A stretch of DNA of 64,000 nucleotides from JAZKFT01 sp963845495 (GCA_963845495.1 CAWJTH010000039.1:62001-126000); one strand, 5' to 3'. Shown: positions 1 through 9,047, numbered from the stretch's first letter. Numbers and translations: made by a program. Notes: generated by a model not told the origin, from the letters alone.

Positions 1-263
1 AACACAGCAACGGTAATGGCTACGCATAAGGCATAACTCACATAACCGGTGCCATAATAAAACCCAACTTCCAGCTCCATGTATTGGCCGCACAAAGGGC
101 ACTCCTTGTGCATTTCCATGTTTTTGCTCGATTTAATTGTCAATTTATTTTTAAACATCGGTCCACGCCTGCAACGAGGGCAGCGTAGGTTTAGCATACT
201 TAAAAAATAATTGGGCTTACTATCACTATATTTTGATTTATCGTACAAATTTTCGTCGGCCAT
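1..263 (-). CDS. DUF983 family protein (partial, C-terminus outside window)
   Basis: This is the N-terminal part of a leftward gene whose ATG is the complement of bases 261-263; it runs off the window at base 1. The visible part of about 87 residues has two zinc-ribbon-like cysteine pairs (CPRC near residue 24 and CPLC near residue 53), then a Gly/Tyr-rich stretch (GFYYGTGYVSYAL) leading into a hydrophobic segment. That order, a Cys-rich N-terminus followed by membrane helices, is typical of DUF983 proteins, which are common in Bacteroidota and have no settled function. It was too short at the window edge to be seen as a complete frame. The call rests on motif order only. Confidence 0.75.
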   Translation of the reverse strand, partial: MADENLYDKSKYSDSKPNYFLSMLNLRCPRCRRGPMFKNKLTIKSSKNMEMHKECPLCGQYMELEVGFYYGTGYVSYALCVAITVAV

Positions 264-295
264 AAAAAACAATTATCCTACAAAGAAACGAAATA

Positions 296-316
296 GTGAA
301 TTGTGAATTGTGAATT
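296..316. repeat. Three tandem copies of GTGAATT
   Basis: Three perfect contiguous 7-bp units sit just upstream of the MITE-like element. They are one of about twenty 7-bp-periodic tracts in the intergenic DNA of this window. Confidence 0.8.
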
Positions 317-321
317 TTCAG

Positions 322-481
322 TAGTGTCTCAGTTTGAAAGTTAATGCTTTAACCGTAAAGCAAAAAGATTAATCAAATCTCAGTTCAATGTTTCTGTGCC
401 TCAGTGGCAAATCAATATTTGCCACTGAGGCACAGAAACACTGAAACTTTTAATGCTCAACTTCAAACTGAGACACTATCA
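322..481. mobile_element. MITE-like element with terminal inverted repeats and central palindrome
   Basis: The left end at 322-338 (TAGTGTCTCAGTTTGAA) is the exact reverse complement of 462-478. Between them lies a 23-bp perfect palindrome with arms 389-411 and 418-440 and a 6-nt loop. A 9-bp direct repeat, AATTTTCAG, occurs at 313-321 and 482-490 and could be a target-site duplication, though three extra bases (479-481) separate the right repeat from the right inverted end. There is no coding capacity. The structure fits a non-autonomous miniature element; no matching transposase is in the window. Confidence 0.5.
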
Positions 482-486
482 AATTT

Positions 487-669
<183 letters not shown>

Positions 670-714
670 TTGGGAGTGGGTGCTTCTTACTCACCATTCA
701 CTATTCACCACTCA

Positions 715-1995
715 CTATTCTACAATCGCTTCCATTTTTACGCTTCTACTACCTTTAATTAATAAATAATTGCCTTTACTATGCAAGGCTTGCCACCATT
801 CGGCCGCTTGCTTCGCGTTTTCAAAATATTGGTACGGATGAAAAACATGGTTAAAATCGCCACCTACCAATACAACGCTTTTCCATTTATATTTTCCGAT
901 CAGGTCGATCAAGTGTTCGTGTTCCTTAATACTTTGTGTACCCAATTCCATCATGGCCCCTAAAAAAAGCATTTTATTATCTGCAGGCAATTTGGCAAAG
1001 TTTTCGATTGCCGCAGCCATACTACTTGGGTTGGCGTTGTAGGCGTCTAAAATAATATGGTTGCCATCCTTTTCTATCATTTGGCTTCGGCTATTGCCTG
1101 GTGTATAATTTTCAATGGCAGCTTTAATTTTTTCGTCGGGCACATTAAAATATTTGCCAATGGTTACTGCCGATAAAACATTATAAATGTTATAAGCTCC
1201 AACCAATTTTGTATGAATGATAAATTCAGACAAACCGTTGCCCACACTAGCTTTTAAGAACGGTTCACTCGCTTCAACCCGGCCAATTATTTCTCCCATT
1301 TTTGTTCCGTACCAATGAATTTCTGATAAACCCTTTGTCATTGTTTGGAAATAATCAAAATCATCGCAAGCAAAAGCAACGCCATTGTTTGCACGTAAAA
1401 AATCAAATAATTCTCCCTTGCCTTGGCGCACGCCTTCTTCGCTTCCAAAACCTTCCAAATGGGCTTTGCCAACATTGGTAATCAATCCATGTGTAGGCAG
1501 CGTATAATCACAATAACCGGCTATTTCTTTTTGGTGATTAGCCCCCATTTCAATTACAGCTATTTGCGCATCTTTTTTAATTTGTAAAATGGTTAGCGGA
1601 ACGCCAATGTGATTGTTTAAATTTCCTTGGGTAGTATAAGTGATATAAACCGATGAAAGCACTGTTGACACCAATTCTTTGGTGGTTGTTTTGCCGTTGC
1701 TGCCTGTTATTGCAATAAATGGGATATTAAACTGTTGGCGATGGTGTTTTGCCAACGCTTGCAATGCTGTCAATACATCTTCCACCAAAAAATATTGTTC
1801 ATCGATGGCAAATTCCACCTCGTCAACAACGGCCAAAGATGCGCCGGCTTGCAAAGCTTGCGAAGCAAATTGGTTGCCATTAAAACTTGGCCCTTTTAAA
1901 GCAAAAAAAATATCTCCGTTTGTAATTTTCCTTGTATCGGTGGCAATTGACGGATGCTGTAAATAAAATTGATATAAATTTTCAATAGTGGTCAT
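715..1995 (-). CDS. murF: UDP-N-acetylmuramoyl-tripeptide--D-alanyl-D-alanine ligase
   Basis: MurF adds D-Ala-D-Ala to the UDP-MurNAc-tripeptide in the cytoplasm, the last soluble step of peptidoglycan precursor synthesis. The 426-residue protein has the expected Mur ligase layout: an N-terminal substrate domain (DTRKITNGDIFFALKG), the ATP-binding loop GSNGKTTTK at residues 98-106, the central motif MGANHQKEI, and a C-terminal domain with DAYNANPSSM and GAMMELG. Length matches the family. It lies downstream of gldJ on the same strand, but a terminator-like hairpin at 2112-2150 separates them. The 3' end abuts the heptamer repeat patch. Confidence 0.95.
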   Translation of the reverse strand: MTTIENLYQFYLQHPSIATDTRKITNGDIFFALKGPSFNGNQFASQALQAGASLAVVDEVEFAIDEQYFLVEDVLTALQALAKHHRQQFNIPFIAITGSNGKTTTKELVSTVLSSVYITYTTQGNLNNHIGVPLTILQIKKDAQIAVIEMGANHQKEIAGYCDYTLPTHGLITNVGKAHLEGFGSEEGVRQGKGELFDFLRANNGVAFACDDFDYFQTMTKGLSEIHWYGTKMGEIIGRVEASEPFLKASVGNGLSEFIIHTKLVGAYNIYNVLSAVTIGKYFNVPDEKIKAAIENYTPGNSRSQMIEKDGNHIILDAYNANPSSMAAAIENFAKLPADNKMLFLGAMMELGTQSIKEHEHLIDLIGKYKWKSVVLVGGDFNHVFHPYQYFENAKQAAEWWQALHSKGNYLLIKGSRSVKMEAIVE

Positions 1996-2111
1996 GAGAT
2001 ATAAATGATTTGACAGTTCTAATTATTTGGCTCAACTAAACCGCCTTCAAAATTAGGCGAGCCTCTGTTTGTTTAAGACTTCTGTACCACAAACTTGTAT
2101 TTAATCTTTTT

Positions 2112-2150
2112 GAAAAAAAGAAAACCGCCCAATTGTTGGAGCGGTTTTCT
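2112..2150 (-). terminator. Rho-independent terminator after gldJ
   Basis: A 10-bp perfect stem (2119-2128 with 2141-2150, AGAAAACCGC) has a 12-nt loop. On the leftward strand it is followed by a run of seven T. It lies 21 nt past the gldJ stop codon and suggests murF has its own promoter. Confidence 0.8.
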
Positions 2151-2170
2151 TTAAATCTAAGTATTATAAT

Positions 2171-3757
2171 TTATCTTCTTTGCCTTTTTGTTGGAAAGAA
2201 ATTACCAGACCTCCTACCATTTCCTTCTGGTGCACCTTGGTAATCCATGGCGCAGCGGAAACCAATGGTGCTGCTGCTTTCGTCTTCTTCCAAAAAGCGG
2301 CGTGTACCCGGGCTTAGCCAATAAGGCCTGTCGTCCCAGCTTCCACCTTTAATTACGCGGCTTTTATCGCTTATTAAAGTGGTAGTGCCATAATCATATT
2401 TCACTTCTGTAGTATCATCACCATCCAAATAGTTTAAGGCATAAGCGTGGTTGTAGTTGCGGCGTTTTGCTAATAAGCTATCGGGTTCATCTTCATAAAC
2501 AGGTTTTCCGGTAGAATCTTTTTGGAATTCGCCAGCGCTATTCTTTTTCAAACGTTTAAATTCATTACCACGGAAGTAGTTGAAATCGCTACCAACCTCA
2601 TAAGTCGTTGGCCTATAAACGTCTGCTACCCATTCGCTTACATTACCAGCCATATTATATAAACCAAATCCATTCGGGAAAAACGATTCAACAGGAGCGG
2701 TAATGGCTGCACGGTCGTTCAACCCCCCAGCAACACCCATGTTATCACCGCTTCCACGTTTAAAGTTGGCTAACATAGCACCTTGCCAAGCGCCTCGGCG
2801 GTTATCGCGAAGGCCGTTATAATTGGTATTCCAAGGGTAAACTTGTTTATTTGAAATCAGCTCTTCACCGCGTCCTTTTTCGGATTTGCGGGCTTGGGGG
2901 TTATTATTTACATAACCCAAAGCAGCATATTCCCATTCTGCCTCCGTCGGCAAGCGATAATCAGATGTTAGGATGCCATCTTCCATATTTACTTGTGTAC
3001 GTGGTGTACCATTGGGATTTTGTAGTTTCGCATTTTTGCTTTTTGCTGCTTGTCCTGGAGGTGGAGTAGTTAACCCAAGCAAATAGCTTTTAGTGTTAAA
3101 AGCGTCTTCACCTTTTCCGTTTAAGGTTTTAATTTCGGTTTTATTGATATAGCCACCTTGTACCAAAGCCAATTCATTTACACGGTCGCTACGCCAAATA
3201 CAATAATCATGTGCTTGTTTCCAAGTTACGCCCACAACCGGATAAAAATTATAAGATGGGTGACGGAAATAATATTCAACATAGGGTTCGTTATAAGCTA
3301 ATTCGCTGCGCCAAACCAAAGTGTCGGGCAAAGCGGCATCAATTATTGCTTGGTTTTTTGGATCAGCTTCGGGGTCAAAAACCTGACCTAGCCAATACAT
3401 ATATTCCCTATAATGCACGTTGGCCACTTCCGTTCTGTCAATAAAAAAAGAATTTACTGTTACACGTTTTGGAACGTTGTTCCAATCGTTCATCACATCT
3501 TCTTGTGTGGCACCCATTGTAAAAGTACCGCCTTGTATAAACACCAAACCAGGCCCAGCCTTTACGTTTGGAGCTTTTGCCACTTGGTAGCCACCTTGGT
3601 TTTTATCATTGTAATTCCAACCAGTGGCGCCCGATTTTTCTGGCTTTTTCTTAAAAACGTTACAAGATCCCAAAACAAGGCTAGCGGTTAAAGCCATGAA
3701 TGAGGCAACTCTTATTACTTGCATCAAAAAGTATTTTGTTAAAAAACGGTTGAACAA
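2171..3757 (-). CDS. gldJ: Type IX secretion/gliding lipoprotein GldJ
   Basis: GldJ is an outer-membrane-associated lipoprotein needed for type IX secretion and, where present, gliding. The N-terminus has a hydrophobic signal ending in the lipobox LGSC, with the Cys as mature residue 1. The rest is a formylglycine-generating-enzyme-like fold: GGTFTMG near residue 77, the GldJ-type DVMNDWNN, then VGVTWKQAHDYCIWR, RLPTEAEWEYAA, GNVSEWVADVY and the closing GGSWDDRPYW...GFRC. ATGATGW and DVMNDWNN features point to GldJ rather than GldK. An internal start at 3724 (MQVIRV) is equally possible. porV lies divergently 400 bp away; porU, often in this locus, is absent. Confidence 0.85.
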   Translation of the reverse strand: MFNRFLTKYFLMQVIRVASFMALTASLVLGSCNVFKKKPEKSGATGWNYNDKNQGGYQVAKAPNVKAGPGLVFIQGGTFTMGATQEDVMNDWNNVPKRVTVNSFFIDRTEVANVHYREYMYWLGQVFDPEADPKNQAIIDAALPDTLVWRSELAYNEPYVEYYFRHPSYNFYPVVGVTWKQAHDYCIWRSDRVNELALVQGGYINKTEIKTLNGKGEDAFNTKSYLLGLTTPPPGQAAKSKNAKLQNPNGTPRTQVNMEDGILTSDYRLPTEAEWEYAALGYVNNNPQARKSEKGRGEELISNKQVYPWNTNYNGLRDNRRGAWQGAMLANFKRGSGDNMGVAGGLNDRAAITAPVESFFPNGFGLYNMAGNVSEWVADVYRPTTYEVGSDFNYFRGNEFKRLKKNSAGEFQKDSTGKPVYEDEPDSLLAKRRNYNHAYALNYLDGDDTTEVKYDYGTTTLISDKSRVIKGGSWDDRPYWLSPGTRRFLEEDESSSTIGFRCAMDYQGAPEGNGRRSGNFFPTKRQRR

Positions 3758-4158
3758 TTAAAATATTGTGTACAGGAATAGGGCGAAAATAAGAAAATTG
3801 TTTGAATGGAACGATGTGCCTTTAAAACCCGTTGATATGAATTTACGTAAATCTTACCATAAAGGCGCTAATAGGATTGTTTCTTTAAAAAATCTGTAAA
3901 ATAAATTTAGAAATTTTAAATAAAACCCGCACAAGTGTTTATTTTTAACGCAATATTTTCTATAATTGTTGCGTTTTAACAAAACTAAAGCAACTAAACA
4001 GGGAAAAAAATAGTCTTTTGATAAACTCCTGTTATTTTTGTTTTTTTATAATACCTAAAAAATGTTGCTATAGTAAATTTTTACACAATCAATTTTTATA
4101 ATATCGTATAGCTTTCAAGTAGCTTGCGATACATTTTTTAGAACACAAAACTAGCTTA
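3758..4158. promoter_or_regulatory. Divergent control region between gldJ and porV
   Basis: This AT-rich stretch has no gene. On the porV side TATTTTTG at 4033-4040 fits the Bacteroidota -7 element and would give a leader of about 110 nt, but no well-spaced TTG lies upstream. On the gldJ side the complement of 3784-3791 reads TATTTTCG, a one-base variant. Neither promoter is certain. Confidence 0.35.
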
Positions 4159-5298
4159 ATGAGATTAAATTACAGTGCTTTAGTACTAGCTTGCGCCTTT
4201 TTGGCATCTACTAAAAGTTTTTCGCAAGATCAAATCAATGTGGTTACAACTGCCGTTCCTTTTTTAAGGATATCACCCGATGCACGAAGTGGCGGTATGG
4301 GCGATATGGGCGTTGCTACAAGCCCCGATGCAAGTTCTATGTTTTACAACTTGGCAAAAACGCCCTTTAATAAAACAAATGCAGGCATTGCCTTAACATA
4401 TACACCTTGGCTTAAAAGCATTGGCGTAAGTGATGTGTACTTGGCGTCGGTATCGGGTTATTACAAATTAGATGAAGTGTCAGCCATTTCCGGATCGCTG
4501 CGTTATTTTAATTTGGGATCTATCCAGTTTACTGATTTTAGCGGTAACAATATTTCTACCGGCAAACCAACAGAAATAAGTGTTGGTGCAGGTTACAGCC
4601 GCAAACTATCTGAAAAACTAGGTGTAGGTGTTGCTTTAAATTATATCAACTCAAACCTTACCCGTGGATATGCAGGTAGCAATGGTGTAACTTACCAAGC
4701 TGGCAACACGGTTGCAGGAGATTTATCGGCCTTTTATGACAACACCACAGAAGAAGGGAAAGGTGTAAGGGTTGGTTTAGCTTTGACCAACCTTGGTGGT
4801 AAAATTGGTTATACCAGCGATGCAACGCAAAAAGATTATATACCAGCAAACATTTCATTGGGCATCACCAACACATCCGTACTGGATGAAGACATAAAAC
4901 TGACTTATGGTGTTGAATTTAATAAATTGTTGGTTCCAACACCACCTCTAGCAACGGGAACTTATTCAACTGATTCAAGTGCTTTAGCAAGTTATAGAAA
5001 TAAAGGCGTTGTAGATAGCTGGTTCTCATCTTTTAGCGATATGAAATCTGTAACAGCCGCAATTGGTGGGGAGTTTTCTTATCAGGATCAATTTTTTGTA
5101 CGTGCAGGTTATTTTTATGAAGATAAAACAAGGGGTAACCGCAAATTTTTTACGGCTGGTTTAGGTATTAAATACGAAGTATTTGGCTTAAACTTTTCTT
5201 ATTTGGTGCCTTCAGGTTCTGGCATCAACCAAAACCCACTGTCCAACACTTTACGTTTTAGTTTGGTGTTCGACTTTGATAATTCCGCATCAAAATAA
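4159..5298 (+). CDS. porV: Type IX secretion outer membrane protein PorV
   Basis: PorV is the outer membrane beta-barrel that collects type IX cargo and hands it to the PorU sortase. The 379-residue protein starts with a signal peptide (MRLNYSALVLACAFLASTKS, cleavage near FSQ). Family-typical text follows: VPFLRISPDARSGGMGDMGV, then SPDASSMFYN, with alternating beta strands to the end and a final strand ending in FDFDNSASK. The usual partner porU is not beside it, whereas gldJ is. A strong terminator follows at 5318-5346, so it is probably transcribed alone. Barrel topology is inferred from strand-like periodicity. Confidence 0.88.
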   Translation: MRLNYSALVLACAFLASTKSFSQDQINVVTTAVPFLRISPDARSGGMGDMGVATSPDASSMFYNLAKTPFNKTNAGIALTYTPWLKSIGVSDVYLASVSGYYKLDEVSAISGSLRYFNLGSIQFTDFSGNNISTGKPTEISVGAGYSRKLSEKLGVGVALNYINSNLTRGYAGSNGVTYQAGNTVAGDLSAFYDNTTEEGKGVRVGLALTNLGGKIGYTSDATQKDYIPANISLGITNTSVLDEDIKLTYGVEFNKLLVPTPPLATGTYSTDSSALASYRNKGVVDSWFSSFSDMKSVTAAIGGEFSYQDQFFVRAGYFYEDKTRGNRKFFTAGLGIKYEVFGLNFSYLVPSGSGINQNPLSNTLRFSLVFDFDNSASK

Positions 5299-5317
5299 TT
5301 ATTGTGCAACATATTTT

Positions 5318-5346
5318 AAGGCGAGGTTCATCCCTCGCCTTTTTTG
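5318..5346 (+). terminator. Rho-independent terminator after porV
   Basis: An AAGGCGAGG / CCTCGCCTT stem with a short loop is followed by a T run, 20 nt after the porV stop codon. Confidence 0.9.
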
Positions 5347-5373
5347 TTTTTATTTGCCGAAACAGAAGCTAAA

Positions 5374-5415
5374 GTTTCAAGTTTCAAGTTTCAAGCTACA
5401 AGCCACAAGATTCAA
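5374..5415. repeat. Six heptads of GTTTCAA type upstream of ispF
   Basis: Units are GTTTCAA x3, GCTACAA, GCCACAA and GATTCAA, contiguous and 7-bp periodic. They lie in the ispF leader region and were wrongly included in a longer open frame. Confidence 0.8.
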
Positions 5416-5493
5416 AATATAAGAATAAGACTCAATAAACAAGACCCAAGCCACAATTATCAAATTTTCAAATCTTCAAATCTTCAATTAAAA

Positions 5494-5970
5494 ATGTTCA
5501 GAATCGGCTCTGGTATTGATTTCCACCAATTAGTTGAAGGCCGCGATCTTTGGATAGGCGGTGTTAAAATACCACACATAAAAGGCGCATTGGGTCATAG
5601 CGATGCTGATGTATTACTGCACGCCATTTGCGATGCATTGTTGGGCGCACTGGCGTTGGGTGATATAGGCACCCATTTTCCTGACACGTCTTTAGAATTC
5701 AAAAACATCGACAGCAAAATATTATTGCGACGTTCTTTTCAGCTAATAAAAGAAAAAGGATATTCAATTGTAAACGTGGATTCAACGCTTTGCTTGGAAA
5801 AACCTAAAATAAAGCCTTACGTGCCTATAATGCAGCAAACAATTGCCGACATTTTGAATTTAACGGTAAACGATGTTTCTATAAAAGCCACCACCACCGA
5901 AACCATGGGTTTTGTTGGTAGAGAAGAAGGTTTAGTGGCGTATGCTACGGTTTTGTTGCAAAAAGGTTGA
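5494..5970 (+). CDS. ispF: 2-C-methyl-D-erythritol 2,4-cyclodiphosphate synthase
   Basis: IspF forms the cyclic diphosphate intermediate of the non-mevalonate (MEP) isoprenoid pathway in the cytoplasm. The frame is open from 5344, but the ATG at 5494 gives the usual family start (MFRIGSGIDFHQL) and the usual length of 158 residues. Metal ligands sit in D9/H11 and in GHSDADVLLHAICDALLG; the C-terminal GFVGREEG is also typical. The upstream part of the frame is heptad repeat DNA and not part of the protein. dut follows 92 nt downstream on the same strand with its own predicted promoter. Confidence 0.93.
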   Translation: MFRIGSGIDFHQLVEGRDLWIGGVKIPHIKGALGHSDADVLLHAICDALLGALALGDIGTHFPDTSLEFKNIDSKILLRRSFQLIKEKGYSIVNVDSTLCLEKPKIKPYVPIMQQTIADILNLTVNDVSIKATTTETMGFVGREEGLVAYATVLLQKG

Positions 5971-6013
5971 CAGTTGAAAGTTCTAGGACGTCCACTCGCC
6001 ATCTACACTTACT

Positions 6014-6048
6014 ACTCGCCATTCACTACTCACCATTCACTATTCACC
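6014..6048. repeat. Five heptads of ACTCACC/ATTCACT type before dut
   Basis: Contiguous units ACTCGCC, ATTCACT, ACTCACC, ATTCACT and ATTCACC. The same words occur at 689-720 and, as reverse complement, at 22812-22853. Confidence 0.8.
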
Positions 6049-6050
6049 AT

Positions 6051-6058
6051 TATATTTG
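6051..6058 (+). promoter_or_regulatory. Predicted -7 promoter element of dut (leaderless)
   Basis: TATATTTG matches TAnnTTTG and ends 4 nt before the dut ATG at 6063, so transcription should start at or next to the ATG. No clear -33 TTG is seen. Confidence 0.5.
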
Positions 6059-6062
6059 TTTT

Positions 6063-6506
6063 ATGCCCATTATACCTGTAAACATCAAAAATATTTCTGG
6101 CAACGATTTGCCAGCTTATGCAACCGAAGGTTCGTCGGGAATGGATTTGCGTGCTTGGCTTGATACGCCTGTAACTTTAAAACCATTGGAACGTTTTCTT
6201 TTTCCAACAGGTATTTTTATTGAAATCCCTGAAGGATTTGAAGCACAGATTCGTCCAAGAAGCGGCCTTGCCATTAAACACGGACTTACTTGCCTAAACA
6301 CGCCAGGCACAATTGATAGCGATTACCGAGGTGAAATTAAAGTGATTTTGGTCAACTTGTCGAACGATGCGCAGACCATTAATCCAGGTGATCGGATTGC
6401 GCAAATGGTTTTTCAAAAAGTGGAAAAAATAGAATGGACTGTTCAAACACAACTATCTAGCAGCATCCGCGGCGAAGGTGGGTTCGGCCATACAGGAAAA
6501 AATTAA
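6063..6506 (+). CDS. dut: Deoxyuridine 5'-triphosphate nucleotidohydrolase (dUTPase)
   Basis: Dut hydrolyses dUTP to dUMP, keeping uracil out of DNA and feeding dTMP synthesis. The ATG at 6063 gives 147 residues, the usual size of trimeric dUTPases; the upstream extension of the frame is heptad repeat. All five family motifs are visible: SGMDLRA, PRSGLAIKHGL, the catalytic GTIDSDYRGEI, RIAQMVF and the C-terminal GEGGFGHTG loop. The DUF4292 lipoprotein gene starts 4 nt after its stop, so the two are very likely one transcript. Confidence 0.95.
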   Translation: MPIIPVNIKNISGNDLPAYATEGSSGMDLRAWLDTPVTLKPLERFLFPTGIFIEIPEGFEAQIRPRSGLAIKHGLTCLNTPGTIDSDYRGEIKVILVNLSNDAQTINPGDRIAQMVFQKVEKIEWTVQTQLSSSIRGEGGFGHTGKN

Positions 6507-6509
6507 TAT

Positions 6510-7349
6510 ATGAAGATTAAACAATTGTTTGCTGTTACGCCTTTGCTTGTTTTTTTACTTGTTGCCTGCAGAAGCACAAAAAAAATTACCACTGCCATTG
6601 AAAAAAAAGATACCTCGGTTGTAGTTGTTATTCCGCCCAAACCAATGGAACATATAGCAACGCCTATTGATTCTGTTGACATCCGAAAAGTAATTTACGA
6701 TAAAGTTTATTCAAATAAAATTGATTACGAATGGTTTTCGGCCAAAATAAAGGTTGATTATGATGATAATAGTGGAGAAAACAACGATGCCACGGCTTAC
6801 ATCCATTTAAAAAAAGACAGTTTAATTTGGATATCGTTAACCGGAACTTTGGGTATTGAAGGATTTAGGGTATTAGTTACAAAAGACAGCATTTTTGTAA
6901 TGAATAAATTAAAAAAACAGATCCAAAAAAGAGCGATCGCTTATTTGCAAGATGTAACGCAGCTACCTTTTGATTTTGCAACACTTCAAGATTTTATTTT
7001 AGGCAACCCGGTATTTTTTAGCAATAATATTACATCATATCGGCAATCAGACGCAACAATACAAGCTATGAGTGTGGGATCAATTTTTAAACATTTCATT
7101 ACTATCGATACCGCCACCAACCAAATAATGCACAGTAAACTAGATGATGTAGATCCACAAAAAAATAGAACCTGCGATATTACATTTTTTAATTACGAAA
7201 AAAATAGCGGAAAAATGTTTGCAACCGACCGTGACATTACAGTTACCGAAAAATCGAAATTGGATATCCACTTAAGATTTAAACAATACAATTTTAACGA
7301 ACCACAGAGTTTTCCGTTTAATATTCCCAAAAGTTATAAAGCAAAATAA
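6510..7349 (+). CDS. DUF4292 family lipoprotein
   Basis: This is a predicted lipoprotein of 279 residues with the lipobox LLVAC (Cys20). The body (KIDYEWFSAKIKVDYDD, SLIWISLTGTLGIEGFRVLVTKDSIFVMNK) matches DUF4292, a Bacteroidota family with a LolA/LolB-like single beta sheet, thought to act in lipoprotein or envelope transport. That function is inference from fold similarity. It follows dut by 4 nt and precedes the EnvC-like gene by 134 nt; an envelope protein next to an EnvC-like protein fits a cell-surface role. Confidence 0.8.
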   Translation: MKIKQLFAVTPLLVFLLVACRSTKKITTAIEKKDTSVVVVIPPKPMEHIATPIDSVDIRKVIYDKVYSNKIDYEWFSAKIKVDYDDNSGENNDATAYIHLKKDSLIWISLTGTLGIEGFRVLVTKDSIFVMNKLKKQIQKRAIAYLQDVTQLPFDFATLQDFILGNPVFFSNNITSYRQSDATIQAMSVGSIFKHFITIDTATNQIMHSKLDDVDPQKNRTCDITFFNYEKNSGKMFATDRDITVTEKSKLDIHLRFKQYNFNEPQSFPFNIPKSYKAK

Positions 7350-7483
7350 TGCTAGCAATAGACATTCATCGATACAGTTAGTTGAATTTTATTCTATTTC
7401 GCTACTATTTTTAAATTATTTTCGCAGCAATCGAATAATAGGCCAAGTTTATTTTCGTTATTAGCCTACCAACCCCTTAATCT

Positions 7484-8887
7484 ATGAAAAAAGTTCTTGT
7501 TTATTTCACTTTATTGCTTTCTTCCATCAATGTATTTGCTCAACAATTATCAAAAGAAGAATTGCAGAGAAGGAGCCAGGAATTAAGAAATGAAATTCAA
7601 ACGATCAATCAAAATTTAGCAGAAACAAGGAGCCAAAAGAAGACCACTTACGGATCGTGGATACAAATTCGCAACAAGATTGACACCCGCGAAAAATTGA
7701 TCGGCAATATTAAAGACCAAGTTTATTTTATTGAAAAGGATATCAGCCGCACTTACCGCGAAATTGATACCATGAAAAAAGAAATGGACACGTTGAGGGC
7801 GCAATACGCCAAAAGTGTTGTGTATGCTTATAAAAATAGAAGTAATTACGATTTTTTGAATTTTATATTTTCTGCCGGCAATTTTAATGATGCTATTAAA
7901 CGTTTGCAATACCTAAAAACATATCGCCAATACCGCGAACAGCAAGCCGGTGAAATAAAAAAGACCAAACAATTATTGGAAAATAAAATTGCATCGCTTA
8001 CAGGCAAAAGGGTTGAAAAAAATACAGCCCTTACCGAACAAAGTAAGCAAATGACTGAATTGGAAAAAGAAAAGCAGGAAAAAGATAAAGTTTTGGCTGA
8101 ACTAAATGCCAGGGAAGGCGAATTGGCCAAAACGATGAAAAGCCGGGAAGCACAGCGAAGCCAAATTGACCGAAAAATAAAACAAGTAATTGCTGATGAA
8201 CTTGCCGCCGCAAGGGCTGCTGCTAAAAGAGAAGCAGACAAGCTTGCAAAACAAAAAGCAGCCGAGGATGAAGCCAAAAGAAAATCGGATTTGGCTGCAA
8301 AAGCTGCGCTTGAAAAAGAAAACAGGAATAATACTGCTACAAACAATAATACAACTACAACAAAACCACCGGTTGAAAAGCCGGCAGAAACACCGGTTGT
8401 TACAGAATCGGTGAAACCTAAGCCTACACGCACTTTCAGCCCGTTGGAGCAAACGCCCGAAGGAAAAATTATATCTGCGGACTTTGAAAAAAACCGCGGT
8501 TCTTTACCTTGGCCGGTTGAGCAAGGTACTATTACACTTCACTTTGGCAACAATAGCATACCCGCTAAACCAAGACCAATTAACATGCAAAGTGACGGTA
8601 TTACTATTGAAACACCGATTGGCGCTGCCGTTAGGGCAATTTTTGATGGAATTGTAAGCCAGGTTTTTGAAGTGGGCGATAAAACGGTTGTAATGCTAAA
8701 ACACGGTAAATATTTTTCTGTTTATTCAAACCTTGGCAGTGCTAGCGTAAGCAAAGGCACAGCGGTTATGCGTGGCCAGGTGGTAGGAAAAGCTGGTGAA
8801 AATGATGAAGGAACTGGTGAAACAGAACTGATTATTGCAAACGAAAGAGGAAATTTAAATCCAGAGGCGTGGATTAGAAGGAGATAG
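7484..8887 (+). CDS. EnvC-like murein hydrolase activator with degenerate LytM domain
   Basis: The 467-residue protein has a signal peptide (MKKVLVYFTLLLSSINVFAQ), a long Lys/Glu/Gln-rich coiled coil from about residue 22 to 290, a Thr/Pro-rich linker and a C-terminal M23/LytM-type domain (from LPWPVEQGTITLHFG). The zinc ligands of active M23 peptidases are missing: the first motif reads NMQSDGI with no His, and the HxH motif is replaced by ETELIIA. This is the condition of EnvC, which activates amidases rather than cutting peptidoglycan itself. Septal peptidoglycan remodelling is therefore the likely role, by family analogy. TATTTTCG at 7450-7457 may be its -7 element. Confidence 0.85.
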   Translation: MKKVLVYFTLLLSSINVFAQQLSKEELQRRSQELRNEIQTINQNLAETRSQKKTTYGSWIQIRNKIDTREKLIGNIKDQVYFIEKDISRTYREIDTMKKEMDTLRAQYAKSVVYAYKNRSNYDFLNFIFSAGNFNDAIKRLQYLKTYRQYREQQAGEIKKTKQLLENKIASLTGKRVEKNTALTEQSKQMTELEKEKQEKDKVLAELNAREGELAKTMKSREAQRSQIDRKIKQVIADELAAARAAAKREADKLAKQKAAEDEAKRKSDLAAKAALEKENRNNTATNNNTTTTKPPVEKPAETPVVTESVKPKPTRTFSPLEQTPEGKIISADFEKNRGSLPWPVEQGTITLHFGNNSIPAKPRPINMQSDGITIETPIGAAVRAIFDGIVSQVFEVGDKTVVMLKHGKYFSVYSNLGSASVSKGTAVMRGQVVGKAGENDEGTGETELIIANERGNLNPEAWIRRR

Positions 8888-8914
8888 AGACAAGCTTCAA
8901 GAGACAAGCTTCAA
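8885..8914. repeat. Duplicated 14-bp unit at end of envC-like gene
   Basis: AGAGACAAGCTTCA occurs twice in tandem (two heptads each), starting at the stop codon of the EnvC-like gene. Confidence 0.7.
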
Positions 8915-8991
8915 GTGCTGGGAAACAGAGCCTTAAATTATATTTCAAGCACAAAATTTATTTGTTTTAGTTTGTTTGTTTGAGCCAAATG

Positions 8992-9025
8992 AAAAAGCCT
9001 GTTGTTGTTAGCAACAGGCTTTTTT
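8992..9025. terminator. Bidirectional terminator between envC-like and RRM genes
   Basis: AAAAAGCCTGTTG (8992-9004) pairs with CAACAGGCTTTTT (9012-9024). The A and T flanks give a U tract on both strands, suiting the two convergent genes. Confidence 0.9.
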
Positions 9026-9047
9026 GTATGCTTACAAACCCACCATA

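Noticed and set aside
7846..8433. Long leftward frames of 195 and 116 codons
   Set aside because: They are shadows of the EnvC-like coiled coil, with Ser/Phe/Cys-rich composition.
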